Assembly: GCF_037038585.1 (NCBI RefSeq) | Contig: NC_092521.1 | Span: 110,076,605-110,140,604 of the forward strand | Reading direction: 5' to 3' | DNA length: 64,000 nucleotides | From: Patagioenas fasciata | Lineage: Eukaryota; Chordata; Aves; Columbiformes; Columbidae | In this document: positions 50,137 to 62,950 of the stretch, in pieces | Layout: every line of letters begins with the position of its first letter | Position numbering within the stretch: position 1 is the stretch's first letter | Position numbers and translations under genes: made by a program | The notes under the pieces: model-generated | The model's input: only the letters and a program-made list of their open reading frames with translations | Told to the model about the DNA's origin: nothing | Databases searched by the model: none

Positions 50137-52849
50137 AAGTGTTATCTAGTCACATACCTAGCCAAGTTAGAAATTAATACACAAATTAAAGGCAGCCAGC
50201 TGGTTCATAGAGGAAAAATAACAAGCAGTGGGAAGTAATCAGTGACTTTCCTGAAGGATCAATCTTGGGAGTAAACTTGCTATTTTCTTTAATGTGCCAA
50301 TACCAAGAAGAAAAATGAGCTACTGAATTGTATTGCTAGCACAGATTTTGGAGTTTTATCCACAATAGGAGGATATTTCTTTTTTCAATTTGCTGTCTTT
50401 AGGTAAGCAAAATCTTTGAGTCACTGTGTACTCTTCTGGTACATGTCGACAGAGTTGCGTGAGTAAGTACCATTTTTTGTGAGTATAACTCAAATTTGGG
50501 GCCTGGTCTTAATTAATTCTGTCCAGTCATTGATATCTGAGAAGCAGCTCCACTCTCACAGTCCAAATTATTTTCAGATCGATTACATATCTCTCGAACT
50601 ATGGACATACTGGTAGATACTGGATCAGGAACAAGAATTTTCTCACATAAAGGCTGTCTGAATCCAAGAGAGATACTAACTGTCCTGGTCATATGTATTT
50701 AAATAAGAATAATGATTAGAAATGCCTTGCAGGGAGTTTTGTGCTATCCACGTTAACATTTCTTTTGCTATATTCTATGCATTTTTCACAGTCACAGTGC
50801 TCTTGGGTCCCTAGGTTGCTGGCAAAGGGTCATTAAGATGGTGTTTAGGATGGCTAAAATTTACCAGCACAAATCCTTGAAAGTACTCCAGTACAAGTCG
50901 TGCTGTTTTCTCCTTGCTTTTCTTACCTTGATATGAATCTTGAGAATTAGTGATCACTCTGGAAACCGGAGTCGATTCAAATACAGTGTCTGCTTATTAA
51001 CTTTAGTTCTTCAGAGTGCCTGTCATCCCATATGATAAAAAGCAAAAGCTGTTAACCCAAAGAAGTTTTAATTAAAACAAACAACAAAACCAAAATGCCT
51101 GTTTGGTTTCTGTGCATAAAGTGTTGTAATTTGAAATGCAGGTAGCCTTTCTCACTCCCTCCCACCTCGTGAAAGCTACCTCAGATGGTTGAACTGCAAG
51201 GAATACTGCATGTCCTACTCTTCAGCTTGGTGGGGCACGTGATTTGTGGATGTGGCAGCTTTTCTGTTTCCTGCTTTATTCCAGGAGAGTGCTTGACTTA
51301 GGTGCATTGTCATTGGTGTGAGTGCCAAAGATAGTATTAGTTTTACTATGTGTTTAAGTATAGTTACAGCATTTTAGAAACATTGCAGATCTTAGTCTTG
51401 GTTCAAAGTGCATCCAAGTCAACAAAAAAGACTCTCATTGACGTGACTGGATAGTGGCTCATGCCATCTGCGATCAGTGGCATGCGCTTCCCTTCTGCCA
51501 AAGGCTGGTGCTATTCCAGCACTCTGATTTCCCTTACACGAGCTACCTCGTATCGTCATGCCTAAATGCACACAGATAGAGTAGCAATTCCTGATTCCAA
51601 GTTGTTTTCCAAGAAAAGCAAGGTACTGTATTCAGTCCTATCAATAGATTAGGATGCAAAAGGCCTAATCAGCTTGGGAGACAAAAGCTTTTCATGGTAC
51701 TGATTACAGAGGGAGCCTGACCATCAATTAAAACTCTTCTCTCTAAACCTTTGTTTTTCAGACAAGGAAGGGCACACAAGGGAAATTTCAAAGAAGATCC
51801 AAAAATAGCAGGTGGCTGTCACTGCTGCGCTGTGCTCGGTTTCAATCATCAGATTGGAGAAATAACATGTCTGGGTTGCATAGGGATGTACAAATGTAGG
51901 TCTGGTGTTTAAACTCCAGAAATGGGTATGGAGAGGTACGGGCTCTATGTATGAGACTGCCATCTCCTGACAGACCCTTCTACCTCAGTTTTCTCATGCA
52001 ACACTCTTACCTTTACACTTAGTTATTTAGAATTTTGAAAAGATCTTAGTGGTCTTCTGATAAAGGTGTAGCAATGACATGTATTTTATTGCACTTTCTG
52101 ACCTTTGGGTGAGTATTTAAAATGTTTGCTTTCATGCACCAAACTCAACAAATCAGACGAATTTGCTTCAGTACAGATAAATACTGGGAATTTATCCAGT
52201 AAATGGAATGTTAGCTGTGCTGTTTGATTTTTGTTTCCTGTTTGTGTTTATTTGTTTTAAAATTTGTGAGGGTTTTTTCTTTGGTTGCTTAGATTTAGAA
52301 ACCTCTGGTTTTTTGCTTTTCAGTTTGTTATAGGTGGCAAACAAGACTTGTTTGCTTTCTTTGGTATTGGTCAAATACCAACTAAAGAGACTCATATTTT
52401 GTTCATTTTAAGTAATTGCCATGATTTCATGAACAATAGACTTTTCTTTTGAAAAGGGGCAACCTAATTAATGCAGAAGAACCCTTTCATTGCTGCTATC
52501 TCAACATCAAATATATGGTATAAAAAAGCTATCGTCTACCAGAAGCCACATGCTGCCTCATTAAAAACAAAACCAGGAAACATTTTATTTACTTCAAAAA
52601 GGACCATATCAAAATAGAAATAGGGGAAGGGAGGAGAGGCCGCAGCTGTTGCAGTCAAAGTTTCAACTACAGAGCTCTTTTTTTTAATGCTTGTCAAATT
52701 TGGCAAGTTCATGTAGCTTTTGGTTTACAGAGGTATGCATATGTTTACATATATTGACTGGTTTTGGGTCATGCCACCAGATAGTACTTGTTTAATAAAT
52801 CAAGCAGTGGTCAAAACCAAATATTCTTGGTTTGTTTTTCAGTAATGCG

Positions 52850-53335
52850 GCTTTCACTTGAGTGTGGATTTCAGTTATTTGGCTTCCAGTGCATATGCTT
52901 CAACATGATTAATAAATTCTTTTAGTTAATCTGAATGGCAGCGCCACTTAATGTGCAATTGGATGAGTCAAAACATCATCCACCCCAGAACTGAGGGCCA
53001 AGCAATCTGTACAGTATTAGCTTTGTGCTAATGCCAAGCAGTCAGCCAAATTCGAGTCCAAAAACTGAAAGGAAATGCATTTCACTTAATTATGTATTTT
53101 TGCCTATTTCAATATCCAAAATAATTTTCACCAATTACACATATTTGTTTTGTTCTCTACTACAAAAATCAAAAGGCAATTCATACAACTAAGCTGATCA
53201 CAAAAGAAGCTGTCCAACAGTATTTGAAATTCCCCAAAGAAATTGGTGAACCTCACGGCTTTGCCTTCCATGCTTGCATCCTGATCCCAAAATGCAAAGG
53301 AATTCAGTTCTCTAATTTCCTGATGGTTTGTAATT
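52850..53335. other. Candidate conserved non-coding stretch
   Basis: About 490 bp with no repeat, microsatellite or homopolymer, and many AT-rich transcription-factor-like words (GATTAATAAATTC, CACTTAATTATG, ACCAATTACAC). Local purifying selection is a guess from composition only. Confidence 0.2.
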
Positions 53336-56300
53336 CATAGAGATAAACCAGCTCCTTCAGTTTTGGTACCATCTTACTACATCAGTCTCCAGTAACTTAA
53401 GGCCTGTGGGACATCTGTGCAACTTTTATGCCTATCAGTAGCTCTAAGCTAGATGTTCTGTCTTTTTCCAATCCGATGTCTTCCAATGTTTTCAGAAACC
53501 TCACGTGACATTCTAGTCTGCTTCGTTTTTATCCCATGCTAGACTTGCTTTCCATTCTGGGAGAGCTGTTTTGGATGGGCTGTGAAACACTGGGCCAACA
53601 ACAGAGATGACCCCTGTCTGGATGACTGCCATCTCTATAAGAAATGTTTCCCAAACTATTTTTTTTATTTATGATACTGAGTGAATGCTCTGGTCACACA
53701 ATACCACCCTCCTATTATAGGCAAGGTGGTCAAACATAATGTCTGTAATCTGTTAAATTTGTTTGATTATACGTCCACATATTTATCTTCTTGGCTAGGC
53801 CTGGTCCAAGACCCACAGTCCTTGTGCTCCCTTTCTTTTCTTTGATGTGTGGTCTAGAGCAGCACTTTCCTTGGAGCCACGTATGCTTTTTCTACAGTTG
53901 TTCTTCAGTATCAACTGCATTGAGTCCAATTTGGAGTGTAAATACTTGTTTGCTTATTTGGTATGAAAATTTTGGGGGGTTCAAAACATTCAGGTCACTG
54001 CAGCTAGTGTATGAAGAATGTGGAGGTTTGGGACTATTCCCTAAGTGGGCAAAAGTGGAATAAGATACCGGAGGGGTGAGATGACTGAAATTCACATGGG
54101 GTAGAAATTTACACTAAAAAAAACCAAAACAAAACAAGAGTGAGAGAACTAAGCACCCCTCTATCTTCTTGCTGCTATTTGACCATTTCAGACTCTCTGA
54201 GGTGGAAATATTGCATACTGATATGGCACAAGTAAAGGAAATGTGTATTAGGGATGCCTGGAGCACAGGATGCGTGAGAAAAAGCTGAGGGAAACTGGTT
54301 TTACAAACTGGTATTACAAAAGACAGTTTGTAGTACAAGAGATCCCAGTTTGCCTTGAGCAACCTGAGCTAATCTAACCTATTCTGAGAGATTGGACCAG
54401 ATGAAATAGTTCTGTGAACCTACAGCTCTTACTCAGTTCGTCTGTGAGGTGTTGGGATTGACCCATTACTATTTGGGTAGGTGAGAGGGCAGATGAGGTC
54501 TAGGGGAAGCAGAGTGTTTAGAAATACCATTTAATTTTTATAGGTTCCTTTAAACTTAATTTGTCCGTGCTGTGGTTGGGGGGGGCTCTATAAGCTGTCC
54601 CCCTTCTTCTCTTTTAGCTTCAGGATACATGGTTTTCCTGTTTCCGCCATTTACACTATATATAAATGCATCTGTGTTGAGATTGATACCTCAAAATTGA
54701 GTCTCAGTGCAACAGGAATTGTTGAAAGGCTGAACTGGATGTCACTGGTGCACTCAGTGAGCACAGCCAGACACAGGCTTCAAATGATAGACTCAAATGG
54801 CTTGCCATAGGAGGGTCTTGGAGAGAGAGTACAAATGAGGATATTTTAGGTATTCTGTCCTAATTATATTCTCATGCTCAGAAAGATTAGAGAAAGAACA
54901 AACATGACTTTCTTTTAATTAGAGATTCATAAGGACGTGGGGGAATGGACATCTATACACTGCTTTCTTCAAACACACAACATACTGTGATGCATAATAT
55001 TTCTGGAAATGGGAGAAATGCTGGGATGTTCAGATTGACATTTCAGTGCCTGTCTGATTTCTGTGTCTGTCTGAAATATAGGGTTCAATAATCCTATTAT
55101 GTGTGTCTGGCACACTCCTCCTTCTTTAGCAATGTGCCTCCTTATAACTGCTATAATAAGACAGAACAGCCAAAGCCTAATTCTGTGTGCCTCATCCTAT
55201 CATTCAGCAAAGTTATATTGTCATCAGATGCAATCTATTGTTTTCTTTCCTGCTGTGTGGTATTGATTTTTCTAACCTTTCCTAATGTTAAATTTGTTTG
55301 GCTTTTTAACTTTCTTACCAAAGGTTAACGTTATTAAGTTGAGCAGACATCTATAAAACTACAGGCATTATTGCCTATCTTGCAATTGTTATACTGTCCT
55401 TTCATTAAACTCTGGCTGCACTGGAAAGCTCTGTCTTGAAGATTTTTGTCATTCGGGAATAATTTGGTGAAGGTTGACAAGAACTGCATTTGAATTGTCA
55501 TCCAATTCTGTGGTATAAAATATTGGATTCAATGCGTCAGGAGCAACAGATTTATCTAAAACTCTCTTACCATCAGTAAATGTGTACTGCACAGACCTTA
55601 ATTCCAGTGAGTATGTAAAGAAGATTGAGGAAGATGCGAGTGCTGCTGCCTGTCCTCTTCCCCAGTATGGTCTGACCACACCAGTCTCTTTGCTGTTGTG
55701 GCAAAAGGCGCAGATCTAAAATCTCTACCTATTCTAGAAATGTTTTTCTGTTTAATGTAGAAGGAAAATGAGAAATCATGGTTTAATTTGAAGGAAGTGG
55801 TGGCTTTTATGGTGTCCCTCTGTCAACATTTTTCAGTAAGATCTAGAACAAAACGTGTATAATGTTTCAAAGGTGCAGACAATGAGTAACCAGGTTCAGA
55901 TACCACTGTTAAGCCAGGTTTCATTTTTAGTTACTGCTGCCACAGTACCCTCTTGGTATCAGTATCACAGGTACAGTAACCTGCCTTTAATGAATTGTGT
56001 ATTTGACATCCTGGTTACACATTTATTTAGATTGCATTTCTGTGATGTGTTGTTGAGACCTTTTATTGTGAATATGTGTAAAAGACAGGAGCAGGACTGA
56101 ACACAGGATGTCTGTGTGTGATGCATCATAGCTTTATTCTGGAGCTGGGATAAATAAACTTTGGTGCTCTCCAGCCACCATGCAGACATTTTATTGCCTT
56201 GGCAGTACCTTGAAGTTGCTCTGAAACATTTTTTTTATCCAAGAACATCCTGAGAAGCTAGGCAAGAACTAACCTCAAGTGAAATGTTTTTAATAGTAGA

Positions 56301-58430
56301 AACCATAAAATAATCAATAATAAAATAATTTAAGCTGTAGTAGATGATCAGTTAAAAAAACCCTCCAGACAATTTGGTCTTCTCTGAGTGGAAAGCAGAA
56401 CTGCAGCCTACCTGCAGCTGCCAAAACATGACTGTCCAAGGAGGAGATCAAGCTTGTTAGTGAATGCACGAAGGAGAATTTCAAAGTGCTGGAGGAGAGG
56501 GGTGGTTAAATTTTTTATTCATAAATCAGTACATATAAACAGCTTACTTCTGCCAATGCTGTGAAGTCAAGGAATGGCCCTGGCAAAAGATTAAAGACTT
56601 TCCTTCCATACTGCTAATTTAAGAGCTGGTAAATCATGTTCTGTCTCTTCTCCCATGCTTAGCTGTCCCTGCCATTGATTTAGTCTTCGTCTGTCACGTT
56701 CTCGTGCTGTTCAAAGGCTGATTGTGAAAGACTGGGAAGGTTCTGTCTGTTCACAGTTTCTCACAGCTTGGTCTGTCTTGCCAGTATCAATTCTGATAAT
56801 TAGACTGTCTGAAAGCACCACCTTCTTGGTGAGTGAGACATCTTTTAATTTAGTGGGGCTTTGATTAGCAAGTTCCCTTCAGTCATTTTCAGGTCCAACT
56901 GTGAGCTTTCAGGGTCGCCTGAACATCCCTGTGCCTTTCTTGGGCTCCCTCGGTGTCTCTGGCTGGCATTGCACAACTCACATGTTCATTACAGATTCCA
57001 GATGTCTTGTGTCCCTTGTCCCCCTGCTAGTTTTATGTTTCAGAGTTTCCTGGTGAAGAGTGGAGAAGTGGCACATCTTCAAATTGTTTCATGCTTAGCA
57101 GTGAGCCCAGGCTCCAGCTGCATTTTCCCCAGCCTCTTTGTGGTGGCAGCAGCAGCATCGCTTCTGCAAGAGATATCTCCGATTACATGTGCTATTGCAG
57201 CTATGTGATGCTTTACCTCAGTGTGCCTGTTATTACTACTTGAAAAGGTATTTAGAGAAATATCAAGGTTTCAGAAAGGCTACTGCTTTTGCCCAGGTTT
57301 CCTTTCAGAAGTTTTAGAGGACGGAGAAGGGGTATAATAACGATAATGGCGTGATCTCCTTCCTTATCTCTTCCACTTCATCCAAATCCGCTACTGCATG
57401 ATCGTTTGGTTTGGTTTTATATGCACTCTGGCAGTGCAGGGAAGCTTTTCAGTGACAGTGTATGTCTTCCTATTGGAGGCTTACTATTTTGTTGCATGCA
57501 GTCTGCTAAACTCTATCCATGCACTGATCTGGGAAATTTTGTCTTCTATACCTTTATTTGTACAACTAAGGTAGAGGGGTTTTTTTCTGATTTAAGAAAA
57601 TAAGGTACTTTATACACATAGGCACACATACAAATATTCTGTAGTCTGAATGCTTTTCTCTTATCAGTTGTTATTGTGTATAGCAGAAACATAAAATCTA
57701 TCAGATAAAGACAAAGCTAGGAGGCTTTTAAGAGGACCTTGAAGTGGTAGGAGAGGGAACCTCTAAATCCAGCATGTACGGTTCTTATTGTAATTTATGA
57801 TGCTGTATTGGGTATTTTGTGTCCTTGAAACATCTTTGAATAGTGACTTTATGTGGTAGATATACTCCACTTTTCCTTACCCAGCTTTTTATCAGAGGCT
57901 TAGGAATTAGTTTAGCTCCCAATTAAGAAATGTGAACTCCTGCTTTTCTCCCCTTCAACATGCTCTCATCCATATTACCCCACTGCAAGAAAATTGTTGT
58001 TGCATCACTGCAAAATAACTAGTACAACTGCGCTGGTTCCGGGAAGCTTGAGCGCTTTTGTATGCTTACATATAAACATATTTGAATATATGTAGCAGAA
58101 ATGTAGTAGCCATAGCACCAGGGTACAGTCATTTTCCTGAAACCTGATCCTGGAACTTACTGGTCATCCAGGGCTCACCACTCCAGGACTTGTCCATCCA
58201 GCAGAGCATTGCAGAACATGCTTATCCGAACTCACAAATGTACTTGATGGGTTTGGAATGTCTACTGTGCCTATTAAACTGCTGTTTCATAATAATTGGT
58301 TCAGCTGGGACCTATGGTCTTTGAGCTCTGTGAGGGTAATGGTCTTTTTACTTAATTCTGCATCTGCACACAGAGACTTGTTGACTGCGGTTAATTTTAC
58401 CAAAGATATCATTAGTTCTTCAAATTGAAA

Positions 58431-58478
58431 GTTGACTGGCGTTATTTTTTTCTTCCCCTTTTGCTGTATCTTCCTTAG
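58431..58478 (+). promoter_or_regulatory. TPK1: Splice acceptor of TPK1 exon B
   Basis: A TTGAC branch-point candidate is followed by a long pyrimidine tract (TTTTTTTCTTCCCCTTTTGC) and TTCCTTAG ending at 58478. The first codon after AG is GGA (Gly), matching the Gly-Cys-Glu-Leu start expected after the Lys that ends exon A. Confidence 0.88.
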
Positions 58479-58574
58479 GGATGCGAGTTAATTGACACCA
58501 TGGATCAGGACTTCACAGATTTCACAAAGTGCCTTCAGATACTCCAGAAAAAGATAGAGAAGAAGGGCCTCCAG
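58479..58574 (+). CDS. TPK1: TPK1 coding exon B (DQDxTDF motif exon), thiamin pyrophosphokinase 1
   Basis: This exon continues thiamin pyrophosphokinase directly from exon A. It is 96 bp, exactly 32 codons, phase 0 at both ends. The peptide starts [18 protein letters not shown], then [14 protein letters not shown]. From memory the human protein here (about residues 87-118) has GCELISTPDQDHTDFTKC, so length and spacing are identical. The acidic DQDxTDF motif contributes conserved Asp residues to the Mg/nucleotide site and works with the GDFDS Asp pair from exon A. The following amphipathic, Lys/Glu-rich segment is likely a helix. Differences from human include Ser to Asp, Pro to Met and His to Phe inside or next to the motif; the catalytic Asp residues are kept. 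The donor is CAG/GTAAAG. Being in frame, skipping this exon would delete the motif without a frameshift. Confidence 0.96.
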
Positions 58575-60605
58575 GTAAAGGCGACACATCTTCTGTCTTT
58601 AGTTCTTACTAATTACTCTTCCTCTCAATGTATTTAGATTTATGTTTCAAGTTTGCACTGAAATGAAACAATATTTTCTGTAGCCTTGCCGTTCTGTGGT
58701 TTTGCCATACTTTACTGCATACCTTGTAAGCATTGATGCTTCTGCTAAAAGGAATTACACAGTGTGTCAACAAACAAACGTTGGCTTTCTTAAAAGGCAG
58801 CTTGTATTGATCTCTCTTAATGAACTACCCAAAGTGCAGAAGAGCTGATGTGGCTGGTGTTCAAAGCCAGCGTCCCACTTCAGCATGTAAATATATTTTC
58901 AAGTCTTGGCACAATGAGCCTTGATGTTTATCTCTTTCCTCTCCCCTCCCAAAGGTGAGATGGGAGGGGGAAGCTTATCCTGCCAACCTTACATATGGTA
59001 AACAATATCTCCTTCTGTAAAAGGTTCCCCTGGAATCAGAGGGAGCCTTTGCAGAGCAAGCAGTGCACTAAACTTAAAAGAAGCCATATGGAGTTGTCAG
59101 CTGCTCATTTCTTTGGAAAGGCAAAGGAGGCAACGATCCCCCTCCCTTCCACGGTTTGATTTCAGAGGCCCACTTGTTTCATCTCTCTGAGACGTGAAGT
59201 TAAAATTCCTCGGGAAACTGCAACATGATGAGTCAATGGCAGATGTGCTCTTGGGATTGCTGCCCTTTCCTCCGCGTGGAGCAATCGTTCCTAAGGGCTG
59301 AGCTCTCTCTTCTGCTCTGTACCTACGAGTGAAAGCAACTGAAAGGAAACGGCTGCTGCATACGCTTGCCAACAGTGAGGGCAAGAGTCATGTAAGAAAA
59401 TAAAAATAACATCACAAGATGGAAGGAGGTGTGTAAACCTCCTCTTTTGCCATTTTTGTTGTAGCAGGATAGGGGAGTTGCCTGACTTCCCGAGGTCACT
59501 GTAGTCCAAGAAAGCAGCAAGACATGCACATGCCAATACCATTTCCTCTTTCTTCTCTCCTCACTTCAGGCTGCTGAATAATTAACCAGTTTTTGCTTGA
59601 GCTATTTTGAAATGTCTTGATTTTCTAAAGGAAATACATGTCCATGGGACATTTGAGAGTGCTGTTGCACAATGCCCATCTGCAATTGCATTTCCTCTTG
59701 CTGCCCTCAATACACACTGTTCATCAGGTTTTTTACTCATCAGTATAGACAGAGATGGGAGTGTTTCTCCATACACTTACCTATCTGGCTGTGAGCCAGG
59801 AAACTATGATAGTTTATTTTTTTTCTCCCTATAATTTATCATCACAAGAGCACAGAAGGGTGGTCTTGCTATCTGGGACATGAATGATAATGAGTGCTGT
59901 CAGAACAGACAAGCCACCTATGCCTAGGATTGTTTTTTTTTTTACTTTGACAAGTAAGGTGCTTCCCTATTAACAGAATTATCCTTAGAATGAAGGAGAA
60001 CTTGAGTGTTTCCTGAATTTGGTTCATTATCATATCCCAGCTATTGCTACAGAGGGAGTTTTTTTTAAGCTATCACGAGAGATTTTATAATGAATAATCA
60101 GTGTGTGTTCAAAATAAAAGCAATGGGAATGTGACAGCCACAGATGTGTTTCAATAATAAGTATTTGTAAAACTTCTAACTCTTTGATCACTCTGCTAGG
60201 TAAAGCCCTGTTAAGTTGGCTAGAGGATACTACATTGTAATCCATGATAATATATTGCAAAGTACAAGCCAGACTGTAATTGCAGTAATTGTGTAGAGTT
60301 CATGCCTATGTAGCAAACCTAAGATTTCAGTTCAGTTATATTTTTTTGCTCTTACATGTAAGATGTGCTTTAAATACAATCTGAGTTTTTCAGAGGTGCA
60401 AGAAGTAACACAGATTTGTCTTCTGAAACTAAGTACCATGTTCATTAAATGCTAACTGCTTCTTGCTTCCAGTGTCTGTTCCATAAAACCTAGTAACGTG
60501 GTATCAGCTGAACCATGCACACTAGCTAAAGCATACATTTCTATTTTTGGTCTTCTGCATTTTCTGACATAATGAGTTTCAAGAAGTCATTGATTCAACT
60601 TAGGC

Positions 60606-60672
60606 AAATAATATATGTATAACTGTATACGTATGTATACATACGTATGTATAATATGTATGTAACTGTATA
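60606..60672. repeat. TATG/CATA-rich simple repeat with perfect 22-bp palindrome
   Basis: Purine-pyrimidine alternating, AT-rich simple sequence. Positions 60627-60648 (ATACGTATGTA and its exact reverse complement) form a perfect palindrome centred on GTATAC with no spacer, able in principle to extrude as a cruciform. Confidence 0.9.
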
Positions 60673-60892
60673 AATTACTAGTTTGGGTTCCAATTTGCCC
60701 TTTGTTGAGAAGTATTAGGCATAATTCATTAGTAAGAGGCTTGGTGATTCTTTTGGATGTCCTGATAATGTAGTGCTTAGCTTGATGACTGGTCCCCCAA
60801 TACCATAGAGATTCTGAGCACTTGCAACAAATACTGGCCTCAGTTTATGGGTGCAACCACTTGGCTCCTCTGAAACTTGAGCTTCTTTAAAT

Positions 60893-60917
60893 ACCTAAAT
60901 TTGCACTTAATTTAGGT
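60893..60917. repeat. Small inverted repeat (9-bp stem, 7-base loop)
   Basis: ACCTAAATT at 60893-60901 is the exact reverse complement of AATTTAGGT at 60909-60917, with loop TGCACTT. The wording resembles TAGGTGCCTAAATTT-type repeats I recall from sauropsid genomes, but the piece is too short to classify. Confidence 0.6.
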
Positions 60918-61412
60918 GTCTTTGTGGGTAACATTCTGGCGTTAAAAATGCCAAGTGGTAAGTAAACAGGTGTTTCAAGCCATAGATCTAAAATCTTGGA
61001 GGAGAGTGCAAATTTCTTCAGAGAAGAAAGCTACTACTGAATTCTGTGGTCACCTGGGAATACAGCTAAGAAGAAAGAAGGGTCCAGGATCTGAAAACTA
61101 GAAGTGGATACAGAAGGGGTTCTTCATCTGTGTGTGCATTTTTTGGCCTCAAGTACAAACTTGCCTGTCACAATGTGGTGTTTTTTTCCCCTTCTGGAAA
61201 AAAAATCATAAAAGCTTTCCTTTTATCTGAGAGTATTAATGAGGTGGAGTACGTCTTCCTGGTTCCAGGAGAAACTTGTCTGTCTCCACCTTTGACTTTT
61301 AGTCACTCTGTCTGGCTTATCCAGAATGCTTGTCAAAGAGGAATATGACAAAGAGACACTACAGATCTGTTTCCTCATGATTTATTAAGTTACTAAACAG
61401 TGAAAGTATCTT

Positions 61413-61428
61413 AAAAAAAAAAAAAAAA
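61413..61428. repeat. A16 homopolymer
   Basis: A run of 16 A. No recognisable retroposed sequence precedes it and I saw no flanking duplication. Confidence 0.85.
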
Positions 61429-62950
61429 GTCATGCTGTGTTTGCTACTCTTTCTGCGCATAGCAATACGCTAAGCTAGGAAATTAATTATGTTCAATGTA
61501 TATACTATATCCACAATCCTGGGACATAGTTTGTCTGGATGAATTCAACTGTGAGGAGCTGAGGTATTTGAAACTGATGTTCCTCTGTTGGTTAGAGAAA
61601 AAGTTATCATTTATCTGCTATACTGAACAGGTAGAATTTCTACTCTCATCTGTGAGACACCTTTATGGAAGTTCTATGTCAAGGAGGTTTTTGAGCTCTC
61701 ATGACCATATGGGGGCAATATTTTGTTCCAAAGGAATTACATTTGTATAATTTATTTTCCATAGCTCTGCACCTCTGTCCTCCTCCTTCTCTTTCTTCCT
61801 GCTCACCCACATAGTTTTTGAACAAATAACTTTTAAACAGTGGAATAAGAGGAACACTGGAAGATAATAATGTCGAACAACTTTCTTAGAGGTCACCTGA
61901 GTGGGAGTGAAGGTGAGACAGACACTCAGTGCCCCCACTGGAGAGGAAGCTGCAAAGCTAGTTCAGGTTTTATTGATTGCTGGAGAATTCAGTTTGAGAA
62001 GAGGCCTTAAGAATGCCTTTATCACAAGTGAAGATGCAATTGGAGTTGATGGTCAACAGAGACACAAATCTGGGAGAAAAAACTCCGTGTTAGTTCTTGA
62101 ACTCTTTGTTCAATATAAACAGCAGTAATTATTTCTTCTAGAATAATAGCCAAATCCGTAACCACTTTTTCCTTGTGTCTCAAATAACAACTTGTAGAAT
62201 AGTTTCTGAATCCTCAGAGTCATTAATTTCTGGTTTACATTGCATATTTTGGTTGCATAGCCAAGTCATGCAGAAAGCAGCTTTGGGGTCATTTTGTGAT
62301 ATCTAAGTCACGTAATTATTATGTATTTATAACTACATACTGCAGTGATTGTTAGGATAAGCAGTTATAACTTTATATGTGGAAGCTAGAATCAGTCTTA
62401 ATTTTTGCTTTCAACAGACCTAATTCATTTGTGAATTGTATTGTATTGGATAGGTGAACCAACTAAGTACCACCAACAGAATCTGACTCCTGAAGTTTCT
62501 TTCCAACCCAAAGGCTGTCAGATATTTCTTCTTCTCTTTCTGCATGACTGAGTGCATGTACATGCATGCACCTGTATGTATGTATGTAAACACGCAGATT
62601 TTCTGGCCGTATACCTTCCTGGCCCTATGTGATGCTTTCTTAATGTCTTACTAACTCTGTCTTTATTTCTGCCATGTGTTTTTTTATGTTGTTTATGGTC
62701 TACTGAACACTTTGGTGTGCACATTCTGCTTTAATCACTCTTTTATACATTCTGAGTACTTTCCTTTCTTCATTACAGGACCTTCAAGTAAACTTATTTA
62801 CAGTAATTTCTGTCTGGTACTACTTTGTGTTCTTAATTTTCTCTCGTGTAACACAAGCTATTTCAAGAAACCAACTGAACTGGCAAAATGCTAGGCATTC
62901 CTACAGTATCTCTTATTTAGAGATCAATAGATCTTGCGTTAAAAGTGAAC

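Larger units (their letters stand above)
23119..58478 (+). other. TPK1: Complete TPK1 intron between exons A and B, 35,360 bp
   Basis: The intron begins GTAAAT after exon A and ends TTCCTTAG before exon B. A branch-point candidate TTGAC lies about 45 bp before the acceptor. Contents listed separately: CR1 tails at 25124 and 38617, a possible ancient CR1 relic at 29665, a G-quadruplex motif at 29974, a 31-bp minisatellite at 45824 and several simple tracts. Stretches 25458-29660, 30002-33210, 33283-38616, 38701-45823 and 46037-58430 show no gene I can support. The longest chance frame (minus strand 46435-46908, 157 codons) has no recognisable domain. Confidence 0.9.
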
